This document shows, piece after piece, positions 24,408 to 34,500 of a stretch of DNA of 64,000 bases (position 1 is the first letter of the stretch; every line of letters starts with the position of its first letter). The DNA is taken from NCBI RefSeq assembly GCF_040081985.1, contig NZ_JBEBMH010000031.1, positions 1-64,000 of the forward strand, given 5' to 3'. The notes below the pieces were generated by a model, which had not been told where the DNA came from, did not search any database, and saw only the letters and a program-made list of their open reading frames with translations. Made by a program: the position numbers and the translations under genes. This DNA is from Kumtagia yinganensis (GTDB lineage Bacteria; Pseudomonadota; Alphaproteobacteria; Rhizobiales; Rhizobiaceae).

Positions 24408-27400
24408 CTACCCGCACGCTCGATCCGCGTAACCTTGAAAAAGCGCTGCGCGCGGCGCAGGTGGCCTTTGCCGCGCGCGGGGTCGGCGAGGCCGAGACCT
24501 GGGTGTTGCCGCAGGGGCGTTACGTGATCGAGGCGCCTTTGGCGCTGGGTGCCGATGGGCTGATCCTGACGCTGCGCGGTGCGGGGCGCGGGGCGGAGTT
24601 GCACCTTGGCCAGTCGGCTGCACTTTCGTTGGTCGGCGCGCGGCTGCAGGTCGAGGGGCTAAGGATCACCGCTGCACGGGGCGTGCATACTGGGCTCGCA
24701 GCCCGAGCCTCAATGAGCCTACGGGTAAGCGGTGTGTTTGTGTCGGGGCTCTCCGCGAACGGAGACCTGACCGGGCTCTCGCTGCAAGCGCCGGACGTGC
24801 GCCTGGCGAATGTCGGTGTCTCCAGCCTGTCATCGGAGAACCGTGTCAGGGGAATTGCGGTGCAGCCGGGCGGAAAGATTCAAGCCGAGAAACTGCGAAT
24901 CGGCGAGATACGCGGCTCGGAGGTCCTGGCGTTCGACGGGACCGGCGCGTCCGAGGTGCGGTTTACAGGCCTTGCCATCGGGACCCTGCGTTCGGACGGG
25001 CCGGTGACCGGCGCCAGGATTGGCGGGACTGTCCTGACGCTGAAAGAGGCCACCGTCTCCGATCTGAAGGCGGGGGGACCGGCGCTCGGGCTTTCGCTGG
25101 CCGCGACCGGCACGGCGATCGTCGGTGATCTGCGGGTTTTCGATCTAACGGGTGCGGGCGCGCCGGGACTGCCGTTCGACGATCTCGACGGAGACGGCGC
25201 ATTGGGTCTCTGGCTTGCCGCACCCGCCGGACGGCTGGAACGTGTGACGATCGGCACACTGACAGCTTTGGCGGGGCGCGATATCGCGCTGCGCCTTCCC
25301 GCGGACTTCCCGGTCCAGGGCCTCTCGGTCGCGCGTTCGCTCGATGGCGGCGACCTGGCGGCTGCGCTGGCCTCGGCTCAGGCAGCATTGGAGGCAAGCC
25401 CGGCCGGCGCCGTGGCCGAGTGGTCGCTGCCCGCAGGTGACTTCCACCTGGCGGCGGGCCTTGCGCTCGGGGCCGCCGGCCGGGGTCTGACGCTTCGAGG
25501 CGCGCCGAAGGGGCGCGGCAGTACCCGGCTAAGCTTCGAGGCGCAGGGAGGAGGGCCGGTAGCGGGCGACCTGACGGCGCTGGAGCTGACTGGCACCGAA
25601 CTGAGCCTCACAGCGCTCGGCATCGACGCCCGAGCCACCGGATTCCTGACGGCTCTCGCCATGACCGCCACCACCACGGCCCTCTGCGAGGGGGTGAGCT
25701 TCGGTCCGCTTCGCGCCGGGACCACAACGGGTGTTACGGTCGACGCGCCCTCCGTCACACTGCGTGACCTAGCGGGCGATGACATCGGCGCGACGGCCGG
25801 CCACGTCATCGGGCTCGCACTGACCGGCGGTGATGCGGCAATTGCGGGCCTGTCGCTATCAGGTCTGGCCGCCTCGGGCGACGTCACCGGCATTTCCACA
25901 GATATGACCGCAGGCGCCAGCTTCTCAGCCGCGCGGATCAACGGTCTGACAGGCCGGATCGCGACCGGGCTACTGGCGCGCGTCAGTGGCGGCGCGCCAG
26001 GCATCATATCGGCATTGGACGTGCGGCTGAGTGGGTTGGAGGCGCGCGCCGGCGGCGACATGGCACTCGGAGCGGCGATCCTGTGCCGGGGGGATGTCGA
26101 ACTGAGGGCGCTGGGCACGAAAGGATTACTCGGCGAGCGGGCATTAGGCGTTTTGATCGCCGCGACCGGCAGCGTCGACTGGCTGGCCGGAGAGACGACC
26201 GACATCCAAGGCCACAGCACCGGCGCGGCGGGCGCGCGCATCGTGGTCGCGGCCCAACCCGCGCGCGATGACGGAACGCCGGGGATTGCCCTGCGGGACC
26301 TCGTCGTCGAGGCGGTGCGCGGTGCCAACCCGTCCGGCCAGAGTGCGCCAGCCGACAGCTGGCTGACCTTGGGACCGGAACTGGCCGAGGCGCTGATCGT
26401 GGGCGGTGTCGCCGCGCTTCCCGGCCCGGGAACGGCGGGCCATACGCCGGAGGTCACAGGCCTGTCGGTCACCGCGCCGGTTTCAGACTTTGCCGAGTGG
26501 CTCGGCGGGCAGGATCCAGGCTCGCTCACCGTCGAAAGTTGCCTCGTCCGACGTGTCACGGGCACAGCGGTGCAGTTCGACGCCGCGCTGCGTGATGTCT
26601 CTCTGCGCGGGACCGAGGTCTGGACCGCCAGTAATACCGGATGGATCGACGCCGAACGCGTGCTGCTGGCGAATCTGACGGTTCACCACGTGGGTCATGG
26701 ACTCGACTGCACGACCTCCGACGTGACCGCGGTGAATTCGCTTTTCACCGCGACGGACAACGGGCCGGGCCTTTTCGTCGGCCTGGGCGGCGACCTGAAC
26801 GGCGGCACCTCCTGGGCCAGCCTCGGCAGCGCGCCTCTGGCGCCCGAGCCTGATCCGCTGCCCTACGTGGCGTCAGGTCCCACGACGCCTGTTCCGGCGA
26901 CGTTCCTCGCCGGGACGCTGACACCAGCGACTGACATCGACCTGTCGCTTCTACCCGGAAACGCGCTCGATCCCCTGGCAGAGCCGGTGCCGGGGGATGC
27001 GCCTGGGGCACCGGTCTGGATTGGTGCCAGCCAGCCGCGCGCGGGCGGGCACTGCGTCTTTGCCGATCCCGACCCCCCGCCGGCGCTCGCGCCGCTGCCT
27101 GCGCCAGAACCCAGCCCCTTCGTAGACTATGTCGGTCGCGACGGGAGCGCTTTCCTCGCGACGATGATGGCTCGCGCCGGGGTCGTCATGCCCGAATGGA
27201 CAACGCGGACGGCGGGCGACTTCACAACGATGTTGATGGAGATGCTGGCGTCGGAGATGGACCTCGTCGCCTACCGGCAGGAAGAGGCGGTTGCGAATGG
27301 CTACCTGTCTACCGCTACGCTGTGGCGCGCGCTCGAAGATCACGCGAGGCTGGTCGATCACATGCCCGACCGCGGTCACTCGGCGAGCGCTATGCTGCGG

Positions 27401-29041
27401 TTCGAGGTGACAGACGCGGCTGCCCTTGGTCTGGAGGCCGACTTCGCGGCGGGAGGGACACTTGAGATTCCTCGCGGGACCCTCGTCGTGAACCCCGATG
27501 CCGACGCACTGTCGCTTGTCTTTGCGACGGAGGCGACGCTGGCCTACGACCCGCTGGTCGCCAGCCTGGATCTGGTCGAGGACAGCGTGATCCTGTCCGG
27601 CGGGCTTACCGCACGGGTCGCCGGCGACCTTGCGCCACGGCTCGCCGGGCGCTGGCTGGTGGTCGAAGGTACAGGGCCAGACGGCGAGGATCTGCCGCGC
27701 CATGTGGTTCGCGTCGTCTCGGTCGAGCAGGGCGCTGATTCCACGCTGATTGCCTGGGATCCCCGTCGCCCTGCACCGGCCGAGTATGCCGCCGGGCGCT
27801 GTACGCTGCGCGGCAATGTCGTTCCGGGCCATCACGGGGTGCCGCTCGAACCACTGGCGCCGGGAGTGGAGGCCTCGGCCACGGCGGCAGATCCGCTGGC
27901 GCCCTGGCGTGCGATGATGACGCTGGAAGTGACGGCGCCTACGGGCCGGCTGGCCGAGGTCACCCTGCCGGTCGGGCCGGTCAGCCGGCACCGGTCAGGT
28001 TGGCCCCTGCCCGACGAGGCGCCCTCGATAGGCGCGGCGCGGATAGCCGCCACCCTCGATGGCATTCCGCTAGCGCTGGTCGAGGACCTGTCGGCCGAGA
28101 CCGGCGGCGCGCCGACCATGTCCCTACGCTCCTCGCGCGCGGGGCGGCCCGGGCTGGCAATCGCTTCGGCAGGGGACGGTGGTCGCCTGGAGCTCGCATT
28201 GTCGGTCGGCCTTGGCGCCATCGGGAATGTCGGCCGCGGGGCGCTGACCCGTGTACTCACTTTCGGCCCGGGCAGCGAGATAGAAATGCTCCTGCCGGGC
28301 CGTGCCGACCGGCTGGACGTACTGAGCCGGGCCATCGCAGTCACCAACGATCTGCCCGCGACCGGCGGCCGCGATCCCGACGGGATCGAGACGATCCGGG
28401 CCACGGCGCCGCTGGCGCATCGCCGGGCTCTTTCGGCAGTCGCGCCGCGCGACTACGAGCGACTGCTCGAGGCAATGGACGAGGTCGGCGCTGCCCGCGC
28501 CTCGGTGATCGACACCGGCCTCGGCCGCACCGTCTTGGTGACCGCGCTGATGACCGGCGAGGACACTCTGACGCTGGACGAACTCGCAGAGGCTCGCGAG
28601 GCGGAGCGGCTGCGACGCTGGGCGCTGACCCGGAGGCGTCTGGCCGAAATTCGGCTCATGGGCTTCGACGTTGAACTGGTGCCGCCGGACTTCGTGCCTC
28701 TGGACATCGACTTGGCGGTCGACATCGCCGACTGGGCTAGTGCCGACCGGGTACAGCGCGGGGTGGAGGCCGCGTTGCGCGACGATGGTGGGCTGTTCGA
28801 TCCAGACCGGTCGGGCCTTGGCCGGGACGTGACGCCCGACGCGATTCAGCGCGCGGTGCTGGCGGTCGAAGGCGTCACCGCGGTTCGTATTCTGCGGCTG
28901 CGGCGGCTGGCGCCGGGCGCACAGGATTACGCCCGCGCGATCCAGATGCCCATCGGCGCGACCGAGGTCGCGGTGCTGGCCCGACCCTTCGGCGGTCCGG
29001 ACGGCGTATTGACAGTCACCACCTGCGGAGGGATGGCATGA
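24404..29041 (+). CDS. Baseplate J-like protein (Afp11/gp6 type) with a duplicated N-terminal beta-helix
   Basis: The 1545-aa product starts at GTG 24404. The baseplate-J part begins near residue 905: FVDYVGRDGSAFLATMMARA, PEWTTRTAGDFTTMLMEMLA, AYRQEEAVANGYLSTATLWR. It ends with the gp6 core (APRDYERLLEAMDEVGAARA, then VQRGVEAALRDDGG). This protein forms wedges around the hub. The first 880 residues are a separate module of short repeated strands and turns, typical of right-handed beta-helices (WVLPQGRYVIEAPLALGADG, LTLRGAGRGAELHLG). The first block (1-310) is recognisably repeated from residue 315 (DLAAALASAQAALEA, WSLPAGDFHLAAGLALGA, LTLRGAPKGRGSTRLSFEA). Ordinary family members have about 400-1000 residues and no such extension. 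A surface-exposed or glycan-binding decoration of the baseplate is likely. Confidence 0.85.
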   Translation: MTTRTLDPRNLEKALRAAQVAFAARGVGEAETWVLPQGRYVIEAPLALGADGLILTLRGAGRGAELHLGQSAALSLVGARLQVEGLRITAARGVHTGLAARASMSLRVSGVFVSGLSANGDLTGLSLQAPDVRLANVGVSSLSSENRVRGIAVQPGGKIQAEKLRIGEIRGSEVLAFDGTGASEVRFTGLAIGTLRSDGPVTGARIGGTVLTLKEATVSDLKAGGPALGLSLAATGTAIVGDLRVFDLTGAGAPGLPFDDLDGDGALGLWLAAPAGRLERVTIGTLTALAGRDIALRLPADFPVQGLSVARSLDGGDLAAALASAQAALEASPAGAVAEWSLPAGDFHLAAGLALGAAGRGLTLRGAPKGRGSTRLSFEAQGGGPVAGDLTALELTGTELSLTALGIDARATGFLTALAMTATTTALCEGVSFGPLRAGTTTGVTVDAPSVTLRDLAGDDIGATAGHVIGLALTGGDAAIAGLSLSGLAASGDVTGISTDMTAGASFSAARINGLTGRIATGLLARVSGGAPGIISALDVRLSGLEARAGGDMALGAAILCRGDVELRALGTKGLLGERALGVLIAATGSVDWLAGETTDIQGHSTGAAGARIVVAAQPARDDGTPGIALRDLVVEAVRGANPSGQSAPADSWLTLGPELAEALIVGGVAALPGPGTAGHTPEVTGLSVTAPVSDFAEWLGGQDPGSLTVESCLVRRVTGTAVQFDAALRDVSLRGTEVWTASNTGWIDAERVLLANLTVHHVGHGLDCTTSDVTAVNSLFTATDNGPGLFVGLGGDLNGGTSWASLGSAPLAPEPDPLPYVASGPTTPVPATFLAGTLTPATDIDLSLLPGNALDPLAEPVPGDAPGAPVWIGASQPRAGGHCVFADPDPPPALAPLPAPEPSPFVDYVGRDGSAFLATMMARAGVVMPEWTTRTAGDFTTMLMEMLASEMDLVAYRQEEAVANGYLSTATLWRALEDHARLVDHMPDRGHSASAMLRFEVTDAAALGLEADFAAGGTLEIPRGTLVVNPDADALSLVFATEATLAYDPLVASLDLVEDSVILSGGLTARVAGDLAPRLAGRWLVVEGTGPDGEDLPRHVVRVVSVEQGADSTLIAWDPRRPAPAEYAAGRCTLRGNVVPGHHGVPLEPLAPGVEASATAADPLAPWRAMMTLEVTAPTGRLAEVTLPVGPVSRHRSGWPLPDEAPSIGAARIAATLDGIPLALVEDLSAETGGAPTMSLRSSRAGRPGLAIASAGDGGRLELALSVGLGAIGNVGRGALTRVLTFGPGSEIEMLLPGRADRLDVLSRAIAVTNDLPATGGRDPDGIETIRATAPLAHRRALSAVAPRDYERLLEAMDEVGAARASVIDTGLGRTVLVTALMTGEDTLTLDELAEAREAERLRRWALTRRRLAEIRLMGFDVELVPPDFVPLDIDLAVDIADWASADRVQRGVEAALRDDGGLFDPDRSGLGRDVTPDAIQRAVLAVEGVTAVRILRLRRLAPGAQDYARAIQMPIGATEVAVLARPFGGPDGVLTVTTCGGMA

Positions 29042-31512
29042 CCATCACCCAACGCCCCGCCCCAGCGACAAGCCGCGTCCGAAGCCACCCCGAACTGGTG
29101 CGCGAGATCGCCGACGCGGCGCGGCGCGCCTTTGCAGGGGCCGAGACGCCGTGGGATCCGCGGCGCGACCGGCGCGAGGTGCCCGACCCCGGCCGCGGCT
29201 TGATCGACTGCTATGCGCTTCCGCTCCATGTGCTGTGGACCTACCAGGAGGAATGGGCGCGTGAGGGGTTCTTGCCATGCCTGAGGCTCGACGCCTCGCG
29301 CAAGCGCCTCCTGGAGCTGGTCGCCACGCCGCCGACGCCCGGGCTCGCCGCGTCGGGCCTGCAGCACTTCGTGATTAAGCCAGGCCGCAGCGCTACCCTC
29401 CCGCCCGAGTTCCGGCTGACGGCACCCGCCGCTGGAGGTCGCCCAGAGGCGCAGTTCGAGACGCTGAAGGCGGCCGAACTCTCACATGAGAGGAACGCCT
29501 TCCTGCCGTATCTTCCGACCGTGCTCCCCGCGCTAGACACCGCTGGAAGCATCGCCGCCTCGGCGCAACTGCTCGATCCCGAAATCTTCGTGCCGCCGCC
29601 GGGCGCTCCGCTTCTACCGCAGTTGGAGCGGCGGCTCGCAGCCGGGCTGGCTGGCGACGTCGCGCGCCGAAACGCCGACCGCATGCGGACACGCGCCTTG
29701 CAGCGCGCCGAGACCCTGCGCGAGTTGCAGGAGACGGGGGCCATTGACCCGTTCTCGGAGGCTTTCCAGACGCTTTGCGCCGAGGTCTGTGCCGCGCAGT
29801 CACTTGCGAACGAGGTGCCGGCCGATGCCGAGTTCGGCCCTCTGTCCGAGGCGCAGGAGATGCTGCTGGGACAGTTTGGCAAGATGGCCCGGCGCCAGCC
29901 GTCGGCCATGGCAGGGCTCGAATCCGCACTGGCCCGACAGGCAAGCGAGAGCGATGCCGACTGGTCGCGCCGGCTGGATCAGACCACCGGTTTCCTGGAC
30001 GCGCTGGTGAACGGGCTGATGCAAGACGCGCGCGACCAGATGGTGCGACTCTACGGGCCGGGCAAGCTCTCGCGGCTCGACCGGGCGCTGCGCGCGCCGG
30101 GCGATGGCGCGCCTGGCCAGCCGCCGCGCGGCTTCGCTCCGGTGGGGACGGATACCGTATTCCTGCTGTCGAGCCTCGACGAGTCCCGCGCGGAGCGGAC
30201 TCAGAGCACCTTCCTGCGGACCGGCGACTGGCTTGTCGTGGCCGAAACCTCGCGCACCATCCTGGCGAACGGTGACGTGCGCGAGGACATCGCCTACCGC
30301 CAAGCAGTGCAGGTTATGCGCGTGTCCGAAGCCGTACCCGATGGCCGCAGCCTTGCGATGACGCAACTGACCTTCCGCCCCGCGTTATCCCGCGCCATGT
30401 GGCTCAGCGACACGATGATTTTAGGCAACATCGTGCCCGTCAGCCATGGCAAGACTGTGCGCCGCACCGTCACGCGCGCACAAATCGGCGCGGCGGGGCT
30501 TGTACTAACCGGCGATCCGCTGACCTGGTTGCCTGATCCGTTGGCTCCGGCTGGGCGCAAGACGCAGGTCTCGCTCAGGATCAGCGGACAGGTCTGGACC
30601 GAGGTGCCGATCGCCGCCATTTCCGAGGCCCCGCCGGGCGCCTTCTTCCTGGCGATCGACGCCGAGGGCGTGGCGCGGCTGCGGATCGGGGCGGGTGACG
30701 TCGACGCGCCGATCCCGGCCGACGCTCCCATCGAAATCAGCTATCGGGTCGGGTCCGGCCCGGACGGCAACCGTGCCTCGGGTGCGGTCAGCGAAGTTGC
30801 CACCGCGCACAGCGCCATCGCGGCAACGTTCAATCCCCTGCCAATGGAGGGTGGGATCGCGGCCGAGACCGCCGAAGAGGCACTGGAGGCCGGGATCGCC
30901 GCCTCTGTCCTAGACCGCGCTGTCTCGGTCGCGGACGCGCGGCGGCTGGCGCTGAACTACGGATCGGTGCGTCGTGCCGCGGTGCGTCGTCATCGGCGCC
31001 GTGGCGGCACCGTCGAGGCGCGGGAGCGGCTGGACATAGTTGTGTCTGGCATCGCCGGTGCGGAGCTCTCGGCGGTCGAGTTGTCGGATCTCACCGCATT
31101 CCTTCTGGCCCGGGTTCCGCCGGGTATCGCGCTTGACGTGCGCAACCGCCAGATCGCGCCAATTCTCTCAAGGCTTCGCCTCAGGGTCGAGCCGGGCGCC
31201 TCCCCGCTGGCGGTCATCGCTGAGGCAAGGGCGCGGCTGGGATATGACCCGGCCGACCCGCCGGGGCTTCTCGATCCGTCGAAGGTGGAACTGGGGCAGA
31301 CCCTGAACCTGTCGGACTTGCATCGTGCTCTGTCGGGTATTCCGGGGCTTGCCTCACTGCATGTCGAGGCATTCCACCGCGGCGGAGAGCGTTTCCCGCG
31401 TCGTGCGGACCGGATCGCGGTGGACTTCGCGGAATTGCCGCTCTGGGCGAGGCGTAGCGCCAACGCCGAGCCGCTCGACATCCGTTGGGAAGAGGCACGC
31501 GACTTGCCATGA
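29038..31512 (+). CDS. Second baseplate J-like protein (Afp12-like)
   Basis: The 824-aa product starts at ATG 29038, overlapping the previous stop by four bases. A conserved N-terminus (LVREIADAARRAFAGAETPW, then ALPLHVLWTYQEEWAREGFL) precedes a helical middle (residues 190-350). The later part has the baseplate-J organisation: RTGDWLVVAETSRTILANGD, ISGQVWTEVPIAAISEAPPG, RIGAGDVDAPIPADAPIEIS YRVG. It continues with ALNYGSVRRAAVRRHRRRGG and a C-terminal LSDLHRALSGIPGLASLHVE. Contractile tails with two such paralogues use them as a heterodimeric wedge clamp, as T4 gp6 dimers do. It is part of the tightly overlapping baseplate gene run. Confidence 0.8.
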   Translation: MTITQRPAPATSRVRSHPELVREIADAARRAFAGAETPWDPRRDRREVPDPGRGLIDCYALPLHVLWTYQEEWAREGFLPCLRLDASRKRLLELVATPPTPGLAASGLQHFVIKPGRSATLPPEFRLTAPAAGGRPEAQFETLKAAELSHERNAFLPYLPTVLPALDTAGSIAASAQLLDPEIFVPPPGAPLLPQLERRLAAGLAGDVARRNADRMRTRALQRAETLRELQETGAIDPFSEAFQTLCAEVCAAQSLANEVPADAEFGPLSEAQEMLLGQFGKMARRQPSAMAGLESALARQASESDADWSRRLDQTTGFLDALVNGLMQDARDQMVRLYGPGKLSRLDRALRAPGDGAPGQPPRGFAPVGTDTVFLLSSLDESRAERTQSTFLRTGDWLVVAETSRTILANGDVREDIAYRQAVQVMRVSEAVPDGRSLAMTQLTFRPALSRAMWLSDTMILGNIVPVSHGKTVRRTVTRAQIGAAGLVLTGDPLTWLPDPLAPAGRKTQVSLRISGQVWTEVPIAAISEAPPGAFFLAIDAEGVARLRIGAGDVDAPIPADAPIEISYRVGSGPDGNRASGAVSEVATAHSAIAATFNPLPMEGGIAAETAEEALEAGIAASVLDRAVSVADARRLALNYGSVRRAAVRRHRRRGGTVEARERLDIVVSGIAGAELSAVELSDLTAFLLARVPPGIALDVRNRQIAPILSRLRLRVEPGASPLAVIAEARARLGYDPADPPGLLDPSKVELGQTLNLSDLHRALSGIPGLASLHVEAFHRGGERFPRRADRIAVDFAELPLWARRSANAEPLDIRWEEARDLP

Positions 31513-34500
31513 CCTTGCCCGCCACACCGACTCTGGCCGACCTGACCCCACGCGCCCAAAGACTCGCCGGCCTGGTTCCGGGCGTCTACCATCGCCAGGA
31601 CGCCCGCACCCAGCCGGAGCGCCCGCTCCTGCGGCTGCTGCAGGCGCTGGCCGAGCCGCTCGACATGCTGGAAGCAGCTGTCGACACGCTGCACGAGGAC
31701 CATTTCGTCGAGACCGCCTCGGACGAGGCGCTGGCACTGATCGCCGATCTGGTGGACGCGCGGCTCTACCGCGATGGGGCGCCGACCAACCGTGCGGTGA
31801 TCGCGCAGATGATACACTGGCTGCGCCGCAAAGGCACGGTGCAGGTGCTCGAGGACGTTATCTCCGGCTCCACCGGTTGGAGCGCCGAAGTTGAGGAGGC
31901 ATTCCGTTCGCTGTTCGTCACCCAGCGGCTGGATCATCCGGTGCCGCAACGGGGACTGACCGCAGTGACCTGGGATCCGATCGGGCTAGCCGATCCTCTG
32001 TCGCGGCGTGCCGCTCGTGGGACCGGGCCGCGCGACGCGGCGCGGTTGATGGACCGGGACGCGCTGGTCCGGGCCGAAGGCGAAACGGTGGAAGCCGCAC
32101 TGCGCCGGCTTGGCCAAGCCGATGCCGGACGCATCGCCGTCGCGCCGCGCAACTTGGATCTCAACGGCTGGGCGCAGCCGCATATCGCCCTGATCCGGAC
32201 CTCGCGACTTGCCAGCGCATTTATTGAGGCGCGCTCGCCCGGCAGTGCGCATCCGTTGGCGGGACCCGATGGACGCGGCACGATCCGTGAAATCGCACAT
32301 CGCCATCGGGCGAATGTCAGCTTCATCGGCTTCACGTTCGACCCCGCGGGCGGTGTGGAGCGTGCGGTCTGGGACGCGCCGGTCGAGGCCGACTATGCCG
32401 CCGCCCGCCTGACGCCGGCACATGAACCGCCGCCGGAGCCCGTCCCTGAACGCAGGGCGACGCAGGTTCTGACGCCGACAGCACTGGCCGTTGCGGGCGC
32501 CGAGGTCGAGGCGAGTGGTGCGCTACAGATCGAGGTCGACGGCGTCTGTCTGGTCGGCGCGGATGTTCCGGAGGATATCGGCCCGGCTGAGTTCCGCCCG
32601 GTGATCGGCGATCCGGTTCTGCGCCTTGCGGATGCGGATCGGCCCTCGCCTGCTGACCGCTGGACCTTGCGCCTTGTCGCGTTGGACAACGATGCAAGCA
32701 TTGCCGCGACCGTAGCCGGCAATGTCGCGCTCGGCGCGGCGGGAGCGGAGAACGCCGCGACGCTGGAGTTCCGCGCGACAAAGGGTCTTGTCGCGGCGCC
32801 GACCGAAGGACCGGCCGCGCGATTTCAGGCAGGCGGCGCCGTCGCAGCGATACGGCTGACCCGCGACCAACTGGACCGGGGTTACCGCCGTGCGCCGAAT
32901 GGCGACTGGACCTCCCAGACCTTCGGCGTTGCGGGCGGCGCCCCCTTGAGCCCGGTGGTCGCAATGGCCGACGCCGGGCCATTGCGGTTGGTCCGGCTGG
33001 AACGGCGTGGAGTTGCGATCGGCCTCGCGGCGCTGCAGCCCGCTAGCGGGCCGGGCTGGAGCTTTGCACCGCTCGACCTTGGCGCGCTTGCCGCTGAGAA
33101 CAGGCCCGACACCGATGCCCCGGTCGATGGACCGTTCCATGCTCTCGTGGCGGCGTCGGACGGGTCGCTTCTGCTGATTGGCGCGGACGAGCCCGAGGCG
33201 GGCCTCGGTCTTTGGCGGATCGCTGATCCCCTGGGCAATCCCGCGATCGACCGAATGGACGCGGCCCCTGCACTGCATCCCGCGGCGCGGCTTCTGCCGA
33301 TGGCCTGTCTGCATGGTGACAGGCTTTGCATCTTCGGCGGCGCCGACGAGGCGGCCGACGGTGCGGAGCCCGAGCCGCGCGACGACCTGTGGTCGATCGC
33401 GCTTGCCGGGCCTGAGGCGTTCACCTGGCGCCCGCATCACATGCGCCTGCCGCGTGGCCGGCAGGGAGAGATTCCGCGAATAGGGGGGCAGTTGGTCTCG
33501 ACGCCGGAGGGTCTGGTGGCGATCGGCGGCGCGTCGAAGCCGGGATCTCTGTCAGCGGCTGTCTTCCTGAGCGATCTGGCTGGACCTCGACCTCGATGGA
33601 CCGAACTCTCCGACATACCGCTCGAGGAGGCCGGCGCGCCGGGCGCGCTTTGGGCCGCCCATGTCGGCGGCCGCTTGCAAGTGCTAGTTTGGGCGAACCG
33701 CACCGCGCCGCGCCTCATGCGGCTGAATGCGACCGCCACGCGGTGGGAACAGGGTCCGCTGGAGCGGGACGGCAGCCCGAACCCGCCCACGGACGGCGAT
33801 GCGCTGTTCGTCGGGGAGGAATTCATCGTCACCGGCCCGCCGCCGCTGCCGCCGTCCGAGGTTGTCTTCTCGCGCGGCGCGAGGGCGCAGATCGCCTTCC
33901 TGCCCGCCGTCCATCTGACCCGCGAAGCGGACATGGCTCTCTTCATCGTCGAGGTTGACGGCACCGCGCGCCGCTGGCTTCCGCCCGGCGAGTTGGCGCA
34001 GCCGAGTTTCCACCTGGGCGGGGGACGCGCCGCACCGACAGCGATCCGCCGGGAGGTCGCACCCCGCTTCGGCGCGTGCGAACGGCTGGCATGGCAACCG
34101 CTCAAGCTAAGACAGGTGTCGCTTTCGCCATGGGACAAGCCGCTGGCGCTCGATCTATCCGACACGGTGGGCGTCGATCCACGCCTTGGGCGGGTAGTGA
34201 TGCGGCAGGGCCTGGCACCGGGCCGGATCAGCTTTTCCAAGCGTGTCGCGCGCCCTGCCCCGGCTGGTCCGGGGTTTGAGGCATTCGAACCCTCGATCCA
34301 GCGCACATGGGCGGATCCGGGGGCGCGCGGCGATGCCGTCGTACGCCGGGTGCCGAGAGACCTGGACATGACATACGTCGACCCGCAACTTGCCGGCGAG
34401 CCTGCGCCCCTAGGCCTTTACGCTGCCGACCTCGCGATGGCGACAAGCGGCGGTAATGCGCATGTCGTTTTTGCGGGATCGCCTCGACTCGGGCCGACGC

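Noticed and set aside
24404..26300. Pectate-lyase-type enzyme in the baseplate beta-helix
   Set aside because: The repeats suggest the fold, but I could not identify the calcium-binding Asp cluster or catalytic Arg/Lys of a lyase, so no enzymatic claim is made.
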